In this document: one piece after another, positions 32,726 to 40,832 of the stretch | How positions within the stretch are numbered: position 1 is the stretch's first letter | Layout of the letters: each line of letters begins with the position of its first letter | The notes under the pieces: generated by a model | Told to the model about the DNA's origin: nothing | The model's database searches: none | Seen by the model: only the letters and a program-made list of their open reading frames with translations | Assembly: GCF_005938675.2 (NCBI RefSeq) | Contig: NZ_VCCH02000068.1 | Coordinates: 1 to 45,322, forward strand | DNA length: 45,322 bases | Direction of reading: 5' to 3' | DNA from: Mycobacterium sp. KBS0706 | Lineage (GTDB): Bacteria; Pseudomonadota; Alphaproteobacteria; DSM-16000; Inquilinaceae | Translations under genes and position numbers: made by a program

Positions 32726-34002
32726 GGCCGGCTCCTTTCGTCGGCGGGAATCGCGCTCTCGGTCGTCTGGGATGCTACGGCGTTGGTGGCCGACGGCAGA
32801 AAGCGCGACAGAAGCTTGGTCCATTCGCAGCACCCCCGGCGTTCGGTGTAGTCGGTCTCGAAAAGCCGCCGGGCATTCACCGCCAGCTCGGTCAGCCGCT
32901 CGGGCGATTCCCGCAGCTCGAGGATATGGCGGGCCAGCGTTTCGCTGTCGCCGATGGCAACGGCATGTCCACAGCGGTGTCGCTGCAGGATGCCCCCGAT
33001 CTCGCCATCCGGATCGCCGACAAAAAGGGTCGGCCGGCCGGCGGCCAGGATGCCGTAGAACTTGCTGGGGATGACGAAGGGCTCGAGCGGAGGCAAAAGC
33101 GATACCAGATGGATATCCGCCAGGCCGAGGCTCTCAGCCAGCAGCTCGCGCGGCTGCAGCGGCTTGAGAATGACGTTGTCCAGCCCTCGCGCCCGGATCT
33201 CCGCTTCGATGGCCGCCCGCTTGTGCCCACCGCCGATGAACAGGAAGCGGATGTCGTCCCGATGCTTCAGCTGCGCGGCGGCGCCGAGGATGGTGTTGAA
33301 CTCGTGCGCACGCCCGAAATTGCCCGAGTAGCCGACGATGAAGGCGTTCCCCAGTCGCCAGTCCTGGCGAAGCGGATTCGCCTCGCGCGGAATTGGCCGG
33401 ATCGCCGCGCCGTCGGACCAGTGATGCACGACGGCGAGACGCTCGGCGGGAATCCGGCGGCGCTCGAGAAAACGGGCCATTTGAGCGATCGGGGCGACAT
33501 TGCAGGCTGCTCTGCGGAGCGACCAGTCGCGCAAGGCCAGCGCCATCCGCTCGGCCCGGCCCCTCCTGACGACGGACAGTTCCAGCGCGACCTCGGGAAA
33601 AAGGTCGTGCAGCCAATTCACCATCCGGGCCCGCTTCAGCCTGAGGAGGAGGGCAAGGGTGACGGAGAGGAGCGGGGGATCGGTGCACACCACGCAGACA
33701 TCCCCCGCCTGTGCGTGCCAAAGCACCCACAGCGCGGCGCTCAGATGGAAGGTGAAATAGTCGAGTGCGCGGCCCCAGAGCCGGTCGCGGCCGAAGCCGG
33801 ACGTCGCCAGGCGATGGATGGTGATGCCGTTCGTCACCTCGCGGGGCGGCAAATGCCTGTCGCGATCATTGTGAAACGTCCTGCTGGTCAGGCCGTGTAC
33901 AGCAAAGCCTTTGCGGGCGAGCGCGAACGCCAGGCTGGATGTCATCCGGCTGGTCGCCGACTCGTCTGGATACAAATAGCGGTTCGCCAGAATGATTTTC
34001 AT
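32722..34002 (-). CDS. Family 4 glycosyltransferase, WcaI/WbuB-like (first gene of minus-strand GT operon)
   Basis: A 426-residue GT-B enzyme. IILANRYLYPDESATSRMTS, then VCTDPPLLSVTLALLL, WLHDLFPEVALEL and PSKFYGILAAGRPTLFVGD follow the WcaI/WbuB branch, whose members transfer fucose or N-acetylfucosamine-type residues in colanic acid and O-antigens. With gmd-fcl next door, fucosyl transfer is an attractive but unproven guess. ATG at 34002 is taken as start; a GTG at 34017 is five codons upstream, and neither has a strong ribosome site. Its TGA overlaps the next ATG (32722-32725), so the three GT genes are translationally linked. Confidence 0.86.
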   Translation of the reverse strand: MKIILANRYLYPDESATSRMTSSLAFALARKGFAVHGLTSRTFHNDRDRHLPPREVTNGITIHRLATSGFGRDRLWGRALDYFTFHLSAALWVLWHAQAGDVCVVCTDPPLLSVTLALLLRLKRARMVNWLHDLFPEVALELSVVRRGRAERMALALRDWSLRRAACNVAPIAQMARFLERRRIPAERLAVVHHWSDGAAIRPIPREANPLRQDWRLGNAFIVGYSGNFGRAHEFNTILGAAAQLKHRDDIRFLFIGGGHKRAAIEAEIRARGLDNVILKPLQPRELLAESLGLADIHLVSLLPPLEPFVIPSKFYGILAAGRPTLFVGDPDGEIGGILQRHRCGHAVAIGDSETLARHILELRESPERLTELAVNARRLFETDYTERRGCCEWTKLLSRFLPSATNAVASQTTESAIPADERSRP

Positions 34003-34208
34003 CTGTCCGTCGCTCACGGATCGTTGAATGAGGCGTCAGGCCGTCGAGCAATGAGTGTTGTCGCCGGTGGTGGTCAGCGACGATGTCGTGCCGGGAAACG
34101 CCACGGCGCAGCGTGTTTCCCGCTCTGTGATGATCGATCGAACCGAATCTGGAGGTTGGCCCGGACACCATTGTAGGAGGCCTCCCTGACCCAACAAGCA
34201 GGGCAAAG

Positions 34209-34224
34209 GCGGTACTGGTACCGC
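34209..34224. promoter_or_regulatory. Operator-like dyad GCGGTAC-TG-GTACCGC
   Basis: Perfect 7-bp arms with a 2-base centre, too tight for an RNA hairpin, so most likely a site for a dimeric regulator. It lies 207 bases upstream of the GT operon start and 426 bases upstream of the aminotransferase start. Candidate binders are the LuxR-type (40833) and Crp-type (38442) regulators of this locus; that is only a guess. Confidence 0.4.
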
Positions 34225-34324
34225 TCTAAACGGGACGATTCCCTCCACTGGTCGTAGGCGCCGGCAGGCCGGTAAGGAGTTTGCCGCCAGTGGGACTATC
34301 CGGATGGAGGTGCCGCCCCCATTG

Positions 34325-34347
34325 GCTGATCGCTTTTACCGATCGGC
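34325..34347 (+). terminator. Hairpin followed by T/C-rich tract
   Basis: GCTGATCG (34325-34332) pairs with CGATCGGC (34340-34347), one G-U wobble, loop CTTTTAC, followed by TCTATCTCTCTTT. The shape resembles an intrinsic terminator read on the plus strand, yet no plus-strand gene precedes it. It could end a short untranslated RNA or an antisense transcript. Confidence 0.25.
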
Positions 34348-34649
34348 TCTATCTCTCTTTGCCAGCCTCTTGCTTCGGGTCGAGATCTGTATCCTGAGCT
34401 CAACCTCAGAGCCTGCGCCGCCGCAATTGTCGATGAGGATTGCAAAATTCAGGACTCTGAAGCGCATAACATAATAATGAGGCAGTACAGATTGAAGCTT
34501 CCCCCGGCAAGGTGGGAACGAGAGGCGCGGAGCCAATCCTTCCGATGCATCAAGAGTCTTTACCCGCGCCTCACGACCAGGTTGGGATGATATATCCTCA
34601 TGGATCGGCACGACCGGTCGTTCGATTGCAGCGACAGCCCCGAGGGGGC

Positions 34650-35750
34650 ATGATCCCGTTCCTGGATCCGGCAGCACAGCACCGCAGCATCGGAGCTGAG
34701 GTCGAGCGCGCGATCCTCGACGTCGTCCGAAGCGGCGACTGCAGCACGAATCCTGCCATCGCCGAGTTCGAGGATGCCTTCGCCGCCCGTTGCGGGGCTC
34801 GCGAGGCCATTGCCGTCAACGCCGGCGTCTCGGCATTGCACGTCGCCCTGCTCGCGGCCGGCATCGGGCCGGGCGACGAGGTGATAACGGTTTCCGCCGC
34901 CTATGTCGCGACCACCGCGGCCATCCTCTATGCCGGAGCAAGGCCTGTCTTCGTCGACATCGATCCGCAGACCTGGACGATGGACCCGTCGGCAATCGAG
35001 CCGGCGCTGACCCCGGCCACCAAGGCGATCGTCCCGGTCCACCTGCACGGCCGCCTCGCGGACATGGACAGGATCCTGCCGATCGCACGGCGTCACCGGC
35101 TCTGGGTGATCGAGGATGCCGCGCAGGCGCATGGGGCGGAACGCGGCAGCGTCGCCGCGGGAACCTTCGGCGACATGGGCTGCTTCAGCTTCTATCCCGG
35201 CAAAATTCTATCGGGGGCCGGCGATGGCGGCGCGGTCGTCACGGACCGGCCTGATCTTGCCGATACGATCCGGTGCCTGCGGGACATGGGCCAGGGCAGC
35301 AAGAACAATCACATTCGCCAGGGCTTCAACTATCGCATGGATGCGCTTCAGGCCGCCGTTCTTGCCGCCAAGCTCCGCTATCTGGATGAATGGATCCACG
35401 CGCGACGACGGATCGCATCATTCTATGACCAGGCGTTCGAGGGGGCGGCCATCCAGAGACCGGCATGGCCCGACGGCGGCGACCACGCCTACCAGATCTA
35501 CGCCATTCGGATCGCTGAACGGAACCTCGTACGCTCGCGGCTGGAGCAGGCCGGCATTGCCACTGCCATCCACTACCCGCTCCCGGTCCACCTGCAGCCC
35601 GCCTACGCGGCTGTCGGTTATGGGCCTGGCCGATTGCCCGTCTCCGAAGCGCTATCGGCACAGACCCTCTCATTGCCGATCTACCCCGAACTGTCCGCTG
35701 CCGCGGTGGAGCGGATCGCACGGGCGGTGAATGAGCTCTGCCGACCATGA
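34650..35750 (+). CDS. DegT/DnrJ/EryC1/StrS family PLP-dependent sugar aminotransferase
   Basis: A 366-residue aminotransferase. VIEDAAQAHGA (about 154-164, with the PLP-binding Asp), FYPGKILSGAGDGGAVVT with the Schiff-base Lys 185, FNYRMDALQAAV and HYPLPVHLQPAYAAVGYG are the family landmarks. The stretches PVHLHGRLADMD and HYPLPVHLQPAY look closest to the enzymes that aminate 3-keto sugars (FdtB/QdtB/WbpE type), so a 3-amino sugar is more likely than perosamine, though the gene lies next to gmd. ATG at 34650 is preceded by GAGGGGG. No 3,4-ketoisomerase or UDP-sugar 3-oxidase is visible in the window, so the substrate is open. Confidence 0.88.
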   Translation: MIPFLDPAAQHRSIGAEVERAILDVVRSGDCSTNPAIAEFEDAFAARCGAREAIAVNAGVSALHVALLAAGIGPGDEVITVSAAYVATTAAILYAGARPVFVDIDPQTWTMDPSAIEPALTPATKAIVPVHLHGRLADMDRILPIARRHRLWVIEDAAQAHGAERGSVAAGTFGDMGCFSFYPGKILSGAGDGGAVVTDRPDLADTIRCLRDMGQGSKNNHIRQGFNYRMDALQAAVLAAKLRYLDEWIHARRRIASFYDQAFEGAAIQRPAWPDGGDHAYQIYAIRIAERNLVRSRLEQAGIATAIHYPLPVHLQPAYAAVGYGPGRLPVSEALSAQTLSLPIYPELSAAAVERIARAVNELCRP

Positions 35751-35774
35751 GGCGCTTCGGCCCATCAGCCGTTG

Positions 35775-35792
35775 CACCTTCCTTCGAAGGTG
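35775..35792 (+). terminator. Hairpin after the aminotransferase gene
   Basis: CACCTTC (35775-35781) and GAAGGTG (35786-35792) form a perfect 7-bp stem with a CTTC tetraloop, 25 bases after the stop codon. No T-run follows. It may be a weak or Rho-assisted terminator between the aminotransferase and gmd. Confidence 0.35.
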
Positions 35793-35977
35793 GGCCGCAT
35801 CCCAGGCTCTGTCGAGCGATCCACGGCACACCCCTGAAGTGAGAATGAGGCCATGCCCTGCATAGATGGAGGCCCTCACCCTTTTGTATAGGATGCTGAT
35901 TTCCGTCAATCAGCATAAATTGCAATGCAAATTCCAAATAAATCATATTTGGATTGCGATGATCTGCGGAGTTGAAA

Positions 35978-37048
35978 ATGCCAGAGAAGATCGCCTTGAT
36001 TGTTGGTGTTACCGGTCAGGATGGGGCATATCTAGCGGAGCTTCTTCTGTCAAAAAATTATATTGTCCATGGAATTAAGCGGCGATCTTCCTCCTTTAAT
36101 ACTCAGAGAATCGATCATCTTTATCAGGACCCGCACAGCGATGCCGTGCGTTTCCATGTCCACTACGGCGATCTCACCGATTCGACCAATCTCTGCCGCA
36201 TCATCCAGGATGTGATGCCGGATGAAATCTACAATCTCGGTGCGCAGAGCCATGTCCAGGTCAGCTTCGAGACCCCGGAATACACCTCGAACGCCGATGC
36301 CCTCGGCACGATGCGGCTGCTCGAGGCGCTGCGGATCCTCAAGCTCGGCGACCGATGCCGCTTCTATCAGGCCTCGACCTCGGAGTTGTTCGGACGGGTC
36401 CAGGCGGTCCCACAGGACGAGCTGACTCCGTTCTATCCCCGCAGCCCCTACGCGATCGCCAAGCTCTATGCCTATTGGATGACCGTGAACTACCGCGAGG
36501 CTTATGGTTTCCATGCCTCGAACGGGATCCTGTTCAACCACGAGAGCCCGATCCGGGGGGAGACCTTCGTCACGCGGAAGATCACGCGGGCGGTCGCCGC
36601 GATCGAGCGCGATCTCCAGAAATGCCTGTATCTCGGCAATCTGGACGCGCGGCGCGATTGGGGGCACGCGCGGGACTTCGTCGAAGGGATATGGCGCATC
36701 GTCCAACAGGACACGCCCGAGGACTATGTACTCGCCACAGGCGAGACCCACACCGTGCGCGAATTCGTCGAACTCGCCTTCCGGGTGGCGGGCCGCGACA
36801 TCGAATGGACCGGGACGGGCATCGACGAAAAAGGCCTCGACGCCAGGACCGGCGTACCGCTGATCGAGATCGATCCGCGATACTTCCGCCCGACCGAGGT
36901 CGACCTCCTGCTCGGCAACCCGGCGAAGGCCCGGGAGAAGCTGGGCTGGAGCCACACCACCTCGTTCGGCGATCTGGTCGCGGAGATGGTGAATTCAGAC
37001 ATGATTGCCGTGATGCGCGAGGCCGGGCGAAATGACCGCTACCAATGA
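35978..37048 (+). CDS. gmd: GDP-mannose 4,6-dehydratase
   Basis: A 356-residue SDR converting GDP-D-mannose to GDP-4-keto-6-deoxy-D-mannose. GVTGQDGAYLAELLLSK (NADP site), KRRSSSFNTQRIDHLY, YNLGAQSHVQVSFE, ASTSELFG, YAIAKLYAYW (Tyr/Lys pair), FNHESPIRGETFVTRKI and YFRPTEVDLLLGNP are diagnostic for Gmd. ATG at 35978 has GGAG six bases upstream; a TTG at 35972 is in frame. The first 50 or so codons are AT-rich, unlike the rest of the gene. It overlaps fcl by 17 bases, giving a two-gene GDP-L-fucose operon. The AT-rich stretch 35880-35977 probably contains its promoter. Confidence 0.97.
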   Translation: MPEKIALIVGVTGQDGAYLAELLLSKNYIVHGIKRRSSSFNTQRIDHLYQDPHSDAVRFHVHYGDLTDSTNLCRIIQDVMPDEIYNLGAQSHVQVSFETPEYTSNADALGTMRLLEALRILKLGDRCRFYQASTSELFGRVQAVPQDELTPFYPRSPYAIAKLYAYWMTVNYREAYGFHASNGILFNHESPIRGETFVTRKITRAVAAIERDLQKCLYLGNLDARRDWGHARDFVEGIWRIVQQDTPEDYVLATGETHTVREFVELAFRVAGRDIEWTGTGIDEKGLDARTGVPLIEIDPRYFRPTEVDLLLGNPAKAREKLGWSHTTSFGDLVAEMVNSDMIAVMREAGRNDRYQ

Positions 37049-38084
37049 CGATGTCGGCCGGCCGCCTCTCGACCTGCGCGGCAAGCGCGTCTGGGTCAGC
37101 GGTCACCGGGGTATGGTGGGTTCGGCCCTTGTCCGCCGTCTGGCGCGGGAGGACTGCACGCTGCTCTTCGTCGACCGGGCCGAGGTCGACCTGACCAGCC
37201 AGGCGGCCACGGAGGACTGGATGCGCCGGGAGCGGCCGGAGATTGTCTTCGCCGCCGCGGCGCGGGTCGGCGGGATCATCGCGAATGCGACCTACCCGGC
37301 CGAGTTCCTCTACGAGAATCTGATGATCGGCGCCAATGTCATCCACGCGGCCTATCGGACCGGTGTCGAAAAGCTGCTGTATCTTGGGTCGAGCTGCATC
37401 TATCCGCGCGACACGGCCCAGCCGATCCGGGAGGACCAGCTCCTCACCGGAGCGCTCGAGAAGACCAATGAACCCTATGCCATCGCCAAGATCGCCGGGG
37501 TGAAGATGGTGGAGTGCTACGCCCGGCAATATGGCTGCCGCTTCATCTCGGCGATGCCGACCAACCTGTATGGTCCCAACGACAATTTCGATCTGGAAAC
37601 CTCGCATGTGCTGCCGGCGCTGATTCGTCGGATCCACGAGGCGAAGATCCGTGGCCTGGCGAGCGTCGAGATCTGGGGATCGGGGCGGCCCCGGCGCGAG
37701 TTCCTGCATGTCGACGATCTTGCCGATGCCTGCATCATCGCCATGCGGCAGTACGAGGCCTCGACGCCGATCAATATCGGAACAGGGGCGGACATCTCCG
37801 TGGCCGAGCTCGCCAAGGTCATTGCGGAGGTGGTCGGCTATCAGGGGACCTTCGCCTTCGACGAACGCCGGCCGGACGGCACTCCGCGGAAGCTGCTCGA
37901 CATCGAGCGGATCGCGCAGCTGGGCTGGCGATCCGGAATCGATCTGGAAGGCGGGATTCGGGACACCTATCGCTGGTGGCTCGAACAAGCACCACCGCGA
38001 ACGGATGATGATGATTGTGATGACGGGCACCAACAAAAGCCGGGTCCCTCGGGCCAGGCATCCAACGCCCTGGTCTTCGGTTAG
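37032..38084 (+). CDS. fcl: GDP-L-fucose synthase
   Basis: A 350-residue epimerase/reductase that turns GDP-4-keto-6-deoxymannose into GDP-L-fucose using NADPH. GHRGMVGSALVRRL, AARVGGIIANATYPAEF, LGSSCIYPRDTAQPI, YAIAKIAG (Tyr/Lys) and TNLYGPNDNFD are the WcaG/Fcl signatures. The start lies 17 bases inside gmd, so translation is coupled. After the normal family end (DTYRWWLEQ) there is an extra tail of about 30 residues with a DDDDCDD run, coded by a GAT-rich stretch at about 38005-38024; its role is unknown and it might reflect a local frameshift or repeat slippage near the stop. Confidence 0.96.
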   Translation: MTATNDDVGRPPLDLRGKRVWVSGHRGMVGSALVRRLAREDCTLLFVDRAEVDLTSQAATEDWMRRERPEIVFAAAARVGGIIANATYPAEFLYENLMIGANVIHAAYRTGVEKLLYLGSSCIYPRDTAQPIREDQLLTGALEKTNEPYAIAKIAGVKMVECYARQYGCRFISAMPTNLYGPNDNFDLETSHVLPALIRRIHEAKIRGLASVEIWGSGRPRREFLHVDDLADACIIAMRQYEASTPINIGTGADISVAELAKVIAEVVGYQGTFAFDERRPDGTPRKLLDIERIAQLGWRSGIDLEGGIRDTYRWWLEQAPPRTDDDDCDDGHQQKPGPSGQASNALVFG

Positions 38085-38441
38085 CACGATCGGGTGATCC
38101 CGGTATGGCCAATCGCCCGTGGGTGGGTTCGGGAGGGTGAGACGCAACAGCCCGATTCAAATTCGGTCGCGGCGGGCGCGATTAAATCTAACTTAATTAA
38201 AATTAAATATGATAAATATGCAGTTTGTGCGTATGTGTCGTGGCGACGGAGTAATCGAGATGCCCGGAACGGCGGCCCTGTGGTCGCTTGCAAGAAGGCA
38301 AAAGAGAGCAGAGGTGTTGCTTTAAAATTATTATTTCGGAGTGGCGCCTTGGATGTCAATATTAATGCATATTATGCTATATTGTAAAATACTTGAGAAG
38401 GAGGATCGTTTTTTCTCCTGAATTGGGCAAGGGTAACGCAG
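38085..38441. promoter_or_regulatory. AT-rich region upstream of the Crp-type regulator
   Basis: About 360 bases with no gene. It is GC-rich up to 38160, then very AT-rich (38180-38235 and 38320-38410). The interval 38357-38384 is bounded by CAATAT and ATATTG, an outer 6-bp inverted repeat around a possible extended -10. The stretch is a likely promoter with room for autoregulation. Confidence 0.4.
38375..38383 (+). promoter_or_regulatory. Possible extended -10 promoter (TGCTATATT)
   Basis: TG-N-TATATT matches the extended -10 form (TATAAT with one change), about 60 bases before the Crp-type gene, giving a predicted transcript start near 38390. No good -35 is present, as is acceptable for extended -10 promoters. 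Confidence 0.3.
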
Positions 38442-39188
38442 ATGCCTATAGTGGACGAGGCCTTTTTGTTAAAGATCGGTCGGTATATCACGCCGTCGCC
38501 ATCGGAATCTCTTGCCGCGAGAAAAATCCTGACGAATACTCAGAGTTATCCAGCCCGAATGGAGATGATAGAAGAGACAGATCGGAGAAATCAGATTCTT
38601 ATTATAAGTAAGGGGTGGGGTTACTCGTTCAAAGATCTTCCCAACGGGTTGAGGCAGATAGTGGATTTCGTTCTGCCTGGGGACTTCTGCGGTCTGGAGA
38701 GCGTTTTTGTGAGTGGACCTGGCCTTAATTTTGCCAGCATAACGCGGGTCGTAGCCGCGTCGATCTCATCACAATCGCTGCTGGCGGTGTCCAGGCAGTG
38801 CCCGCGACTTGGTGGGGCAATCCTCTGGAGCGCCAGCCTCGGAGGCTCCATTGTGGCGGAGCGTCTGATCACGCTGGGGCGTAGATCCGCCGCGGCCCGC
38901 GTGGCTCATCTGTTGCTCGAATTGTCCGTGCGGCTGGAATTCATCGGCCAGGGCGATTCATCGGGATTTTTCTGTCCGCTCACCCAGCACGACCTGGCCA
39001 ATGCTCTCGGGTTGACGGCCATTCACGTCAATCGCGTGCTGAGGAGCCTGCGGCAACTCGGGCTCGTCGTATTCCGGAACTCGGAAGTCGAGTTTCTCGA
39101 CCGGACCGGCCTCATCGAGTTGGCTCAGTTCGATGCCGCTTATCTCGGAAGCGGGCGCGCATCGTCGCGCAAGATCTTCAGCAACTGA
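38442..39188 (+). CDS. Crp/Fnr family transcriptional regulator
   Basis: A 248-residue regulator. The N-terminal two thirds have the cyclic-nucleotide-binding beta-roll layout (ILIISKGWGYSFKDLPNGLRQ and VDFVLPGDFCGLESVF), followed by the dimer helix and a C-terminal winged HTH (LTQHDLANALGLTAIHVNRV, then LRQLGLVVFRNSEVEFL). The FNR-type cysteine cluster is absent, so it is not an iron-sulfur oxygen sensor of the classic type; the ligand is unknown. AAGGG lies eight bases before the ATG. The first 60 codons are AT-rich compared with the rest. It stands between gmd-fcl and the GalE-like gene and is probably a local EPS regulator. Confidence 0.9.
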   Translation: MPIVDEAFLLKIGRYITPSPSESLAARKILTNTQSYPARMEMIEETDRRNQILIISKGWGYSFKDLPNGLRQIVDFVLPGDFCGLESVFVSGPGLNFASITRVVAASISSQSLLAVSRQCPRLGGAILWSASLGGSIVAERLITLGRRSAAARVAHLLLELSVRLEFIGQGDSSGFFCPLTQHDLANALGLTAIHVNRVLRSLRQLGLVVFRNSEVEFLDRTGLIELAQFDAAYLGSGRASSRKIFSN

Positions 39189-39247
39189 GGCGGGGTGAAT
39201 CGGCGCTAGGGCGTGCCGCCCAGTGCGTTTCCACAGGTGGGAGTTGG

Positions 39248-40324
39248 ATGATGAGGCGTCGGGCGATCAATCCGGTGGAGACCATCCTGGTCACGGGAGG
39301 CGCCGGCTTCGTCGGAAGCCATGTCTCCTGGCTGCTCTGCGACCTTGGCTTCCGTGTCACGGTTGTCGACGACCTCTCCACCGGCCATCGGGCAGCCGTG
39401 CCGCCTTCTGCATCCTTCGTTCTTGCCGATCTGCGGGACGCCGGTTCGATCAACAGGGTGTTTGCGGAGCATCGATACGACGTGATCATGCATTTCGCCG
39501 CCAGGACGTTGGTCGGCGAGTCGAACGCTCGTCCCATCGACTACATACAATACAACATCGGTACACTTTCGAATGTCCTGCAGGCTGCCGTCGACCACGG
39601 CACGCGTGCCTTTATCCTGTCCTCGACTGCAAGTATATTTGACAGTCGGGATGGTTCGGATATCGATGAGAGCCTGCCGGTTTCGCCCGGCAACCCCTAT
39701 GGCGAATCCAAGCATATGTGCGAGCGGATCCTGTTCTGGGCCGAGCGCAGCCACGGGATACGCACCGCCATCCTGAGATACTTCAATGCCGCCGGCGCCC
39801 AGTTCGGCGGGAACCTCGGCGAGGATCACCGTCCGGAGACGCATCTCATCCCGCTGGTCCTCCAGGTTGCGCTGCGGCGCCGGTCGCATATCGACATTTT
39901 CGGAGATGACTATCCGACGCCCGATGGAACCTGCATCCGGGACTATGTCCATGTCCTCGACCTCGCCGACGCCCATGTCAGGGCTCTGATTGCACTGCGG
40001 TCCTCGGGAGGGCTGACATACAATGTTGGATCGGGCACGGGATACAGCGTGTGCGAGGTCATCGAGATCGCAGAAAGGGTGACTGGCCGCGACATCCCGA
40101 CGATGATCCGGCCGCGCCGCGCCGGGGATCCGGCCAGCCTTGTTGCCGATTCCGGAAAGCTGCAGCGCGAACTGGGCTGGAGGCCTCGGCACAGCGACCT
40201 GCCAACGATCATCCAATCGGCATGGTCGTGGCATGCCCGCCACCCGGACGGCTTCGATTCGCCCAGCTTGGCAGCGCCATCGGGCGCCGAAGGCAGCCTG
40301 ATCGGTGGTCGCCAAGTGTATTAG
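39248..40324 (+). CDS. galE: UDP-glucose 4-epimerase (GalE-like)
   Basis: A 358-residue extended SDR. ILVTGGAGFVGSH, VVDDLSTGHRAAVP, MHFAARTLVGES, the catalytic YGESK, LRYFNAAGAQ, LIPLVLQVALRR and the domain-closing GDDYPTPDGTCIRDYVHVLD are the GalE signatures. It interconverts UDP-glucose and UDP-galactose, giving galactose (or GalNAc) donors for the EPS. The loop after the catalytic Ser reads STASIFDSRDG where most family members have a VYG-type sequence. ATG at 39248 follows GGGAG. It lies 59 bases after the Crp-type gene and may be co-transcribed. Confidence 0.92.
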   Translation: MMRRRAINPVETILVTGGAGFVGSHVSWLLCDLGFRVTVVDDLSTGHRAAVPPSASFVLADLRDAGSINRVFAEHRYDVIMHFAARTLVGESNARPIDYIQYNIGTLSNVLQAAVDHGTRAFILSSTASIFDSRDGSDIDESLPVSPGNPYGESKHMCERILFWAERSHGIRTAILRYFNAAGAQFGGNLGEDHRPETHLIPLVLQVALRRRSHIDIFGDDYPTPDGTCIRDYVHVLDLADAHVRALIALRSSGGLTYNVGSGTGYSVCEVIEIAERVTGRDIPTMIRPRRAGDPASLVADSGKLQRELGWRPRHSDLPTIIQSAWSWHARHPDGFDSPSLAAPSGAEGSLIGGRQVY

Positions 40325-40832
40325 ATGGTGGGCTGGATTGCTGCAGAAGCTGCGGGGGCTACCACATTCCGGTCGGGTCCGACCCGTCGATCCTCTAACC
40401 AGGCCCGAGCGCGGCCGCCGGATGGGGAGCCGGGTGTCCTCCTTTCGCTTTCGCCATCGTGCAATCGGCAGATCCACAGCATCCGGACTCAGGTCGCTTG
40501 ATATATGTTGAGAAATGCCTTTTGCGAGGGTTCCTCCAAAGGAGTACCGGTCGCCTAATTTAGGTTAATTCCCAAAGCAGCCGAAGCGTATACTATGCTT
40601 TATGGTAACCCTGATCCGGAGAGAACTCGGCTCCTGGATAGGGGAGATCCAAAATATACTAAGAAAGATTAAATGTAATTGGGGGATGTGCCAGTTTCGA
40701 TTGGCAACCCCTGAGGAAGTGAGTGGGGGCGGCGGAGAGTTGCCAAGACAACGACAAGAAAAAATTTGCATAAAACTTGACGCAATATCGCTCTGAGGGC
40801 CGGAAATAGCCTTCCACCAGCGGGGAAATAAT
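40325..40832. promoter_or_regulatory. Long leader region upstream of the LuxR-type regulator
   Basis: About 510 bases. 40325-40500 is GC-rich and 40500-40800 is AT-rich. TATACT at 40589-40594 is a possible -10 that would leave a transcript leader of about 235 bases; TTGACG at 40777-40782 matches a -35 but has no partner at the right distance. A 64-codon open frame at 40602-40796 has no family likeness and no ribosome site. No coding gene is supported. Confidence 0.35.

Larger units (their letters stand above)
34003..34649. promoter_or_regulatory. Long divergent control region between the GT operon and the aminotransferase gene
   Basis: About 650 bases between divergent genes. It holds several symmetric elements: a 10-bp palindrome GGAGGCCTCC (34176-34185), a 16-bp dyad GCGGTAC-TG-GTACCGC (34209-34224) and a hairpin at 34325-34347 followed by a T/C-rich tract. 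34370-34500 is AT-rich and probably holds the promoter for the aminotransferase. No coding frame here is convincing; an in-frame extension of the aminotransferase back to 34512 lacks family likeness. Confidence 0.45.

Noticed and set aside
34650..35750. Perosamine synthase (Per) call for the aminotransferase
   Set aside because: Neighbouring gmd suggests it, but the PVHLHGRLADMD and HYPLPVHLQPAY stretches look closer to 3-aminotransferases; left as a general DegT call.
38240..38310. Sigma-54 type promoter around TGGTCGCTTGCA upstream of the Crp-type gene
   Set aside because: The GG and GC elements are spaced wrongly for a -24/-12 promoter.
40371..40386. Symmetric stretch CGGGTC-C-GACCCG after the GalE-like gene as a terminator
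   Set aside because: The centre is one base, which cannot form an RNA hairpin loop, and there is no T-run.
40602..40796. 64-codon frame upstream of the LuxR-type gene as a leader peptide
   Set aside because: No ribosome site, no run of regulatory codons and no attenuator hairpin were seen.
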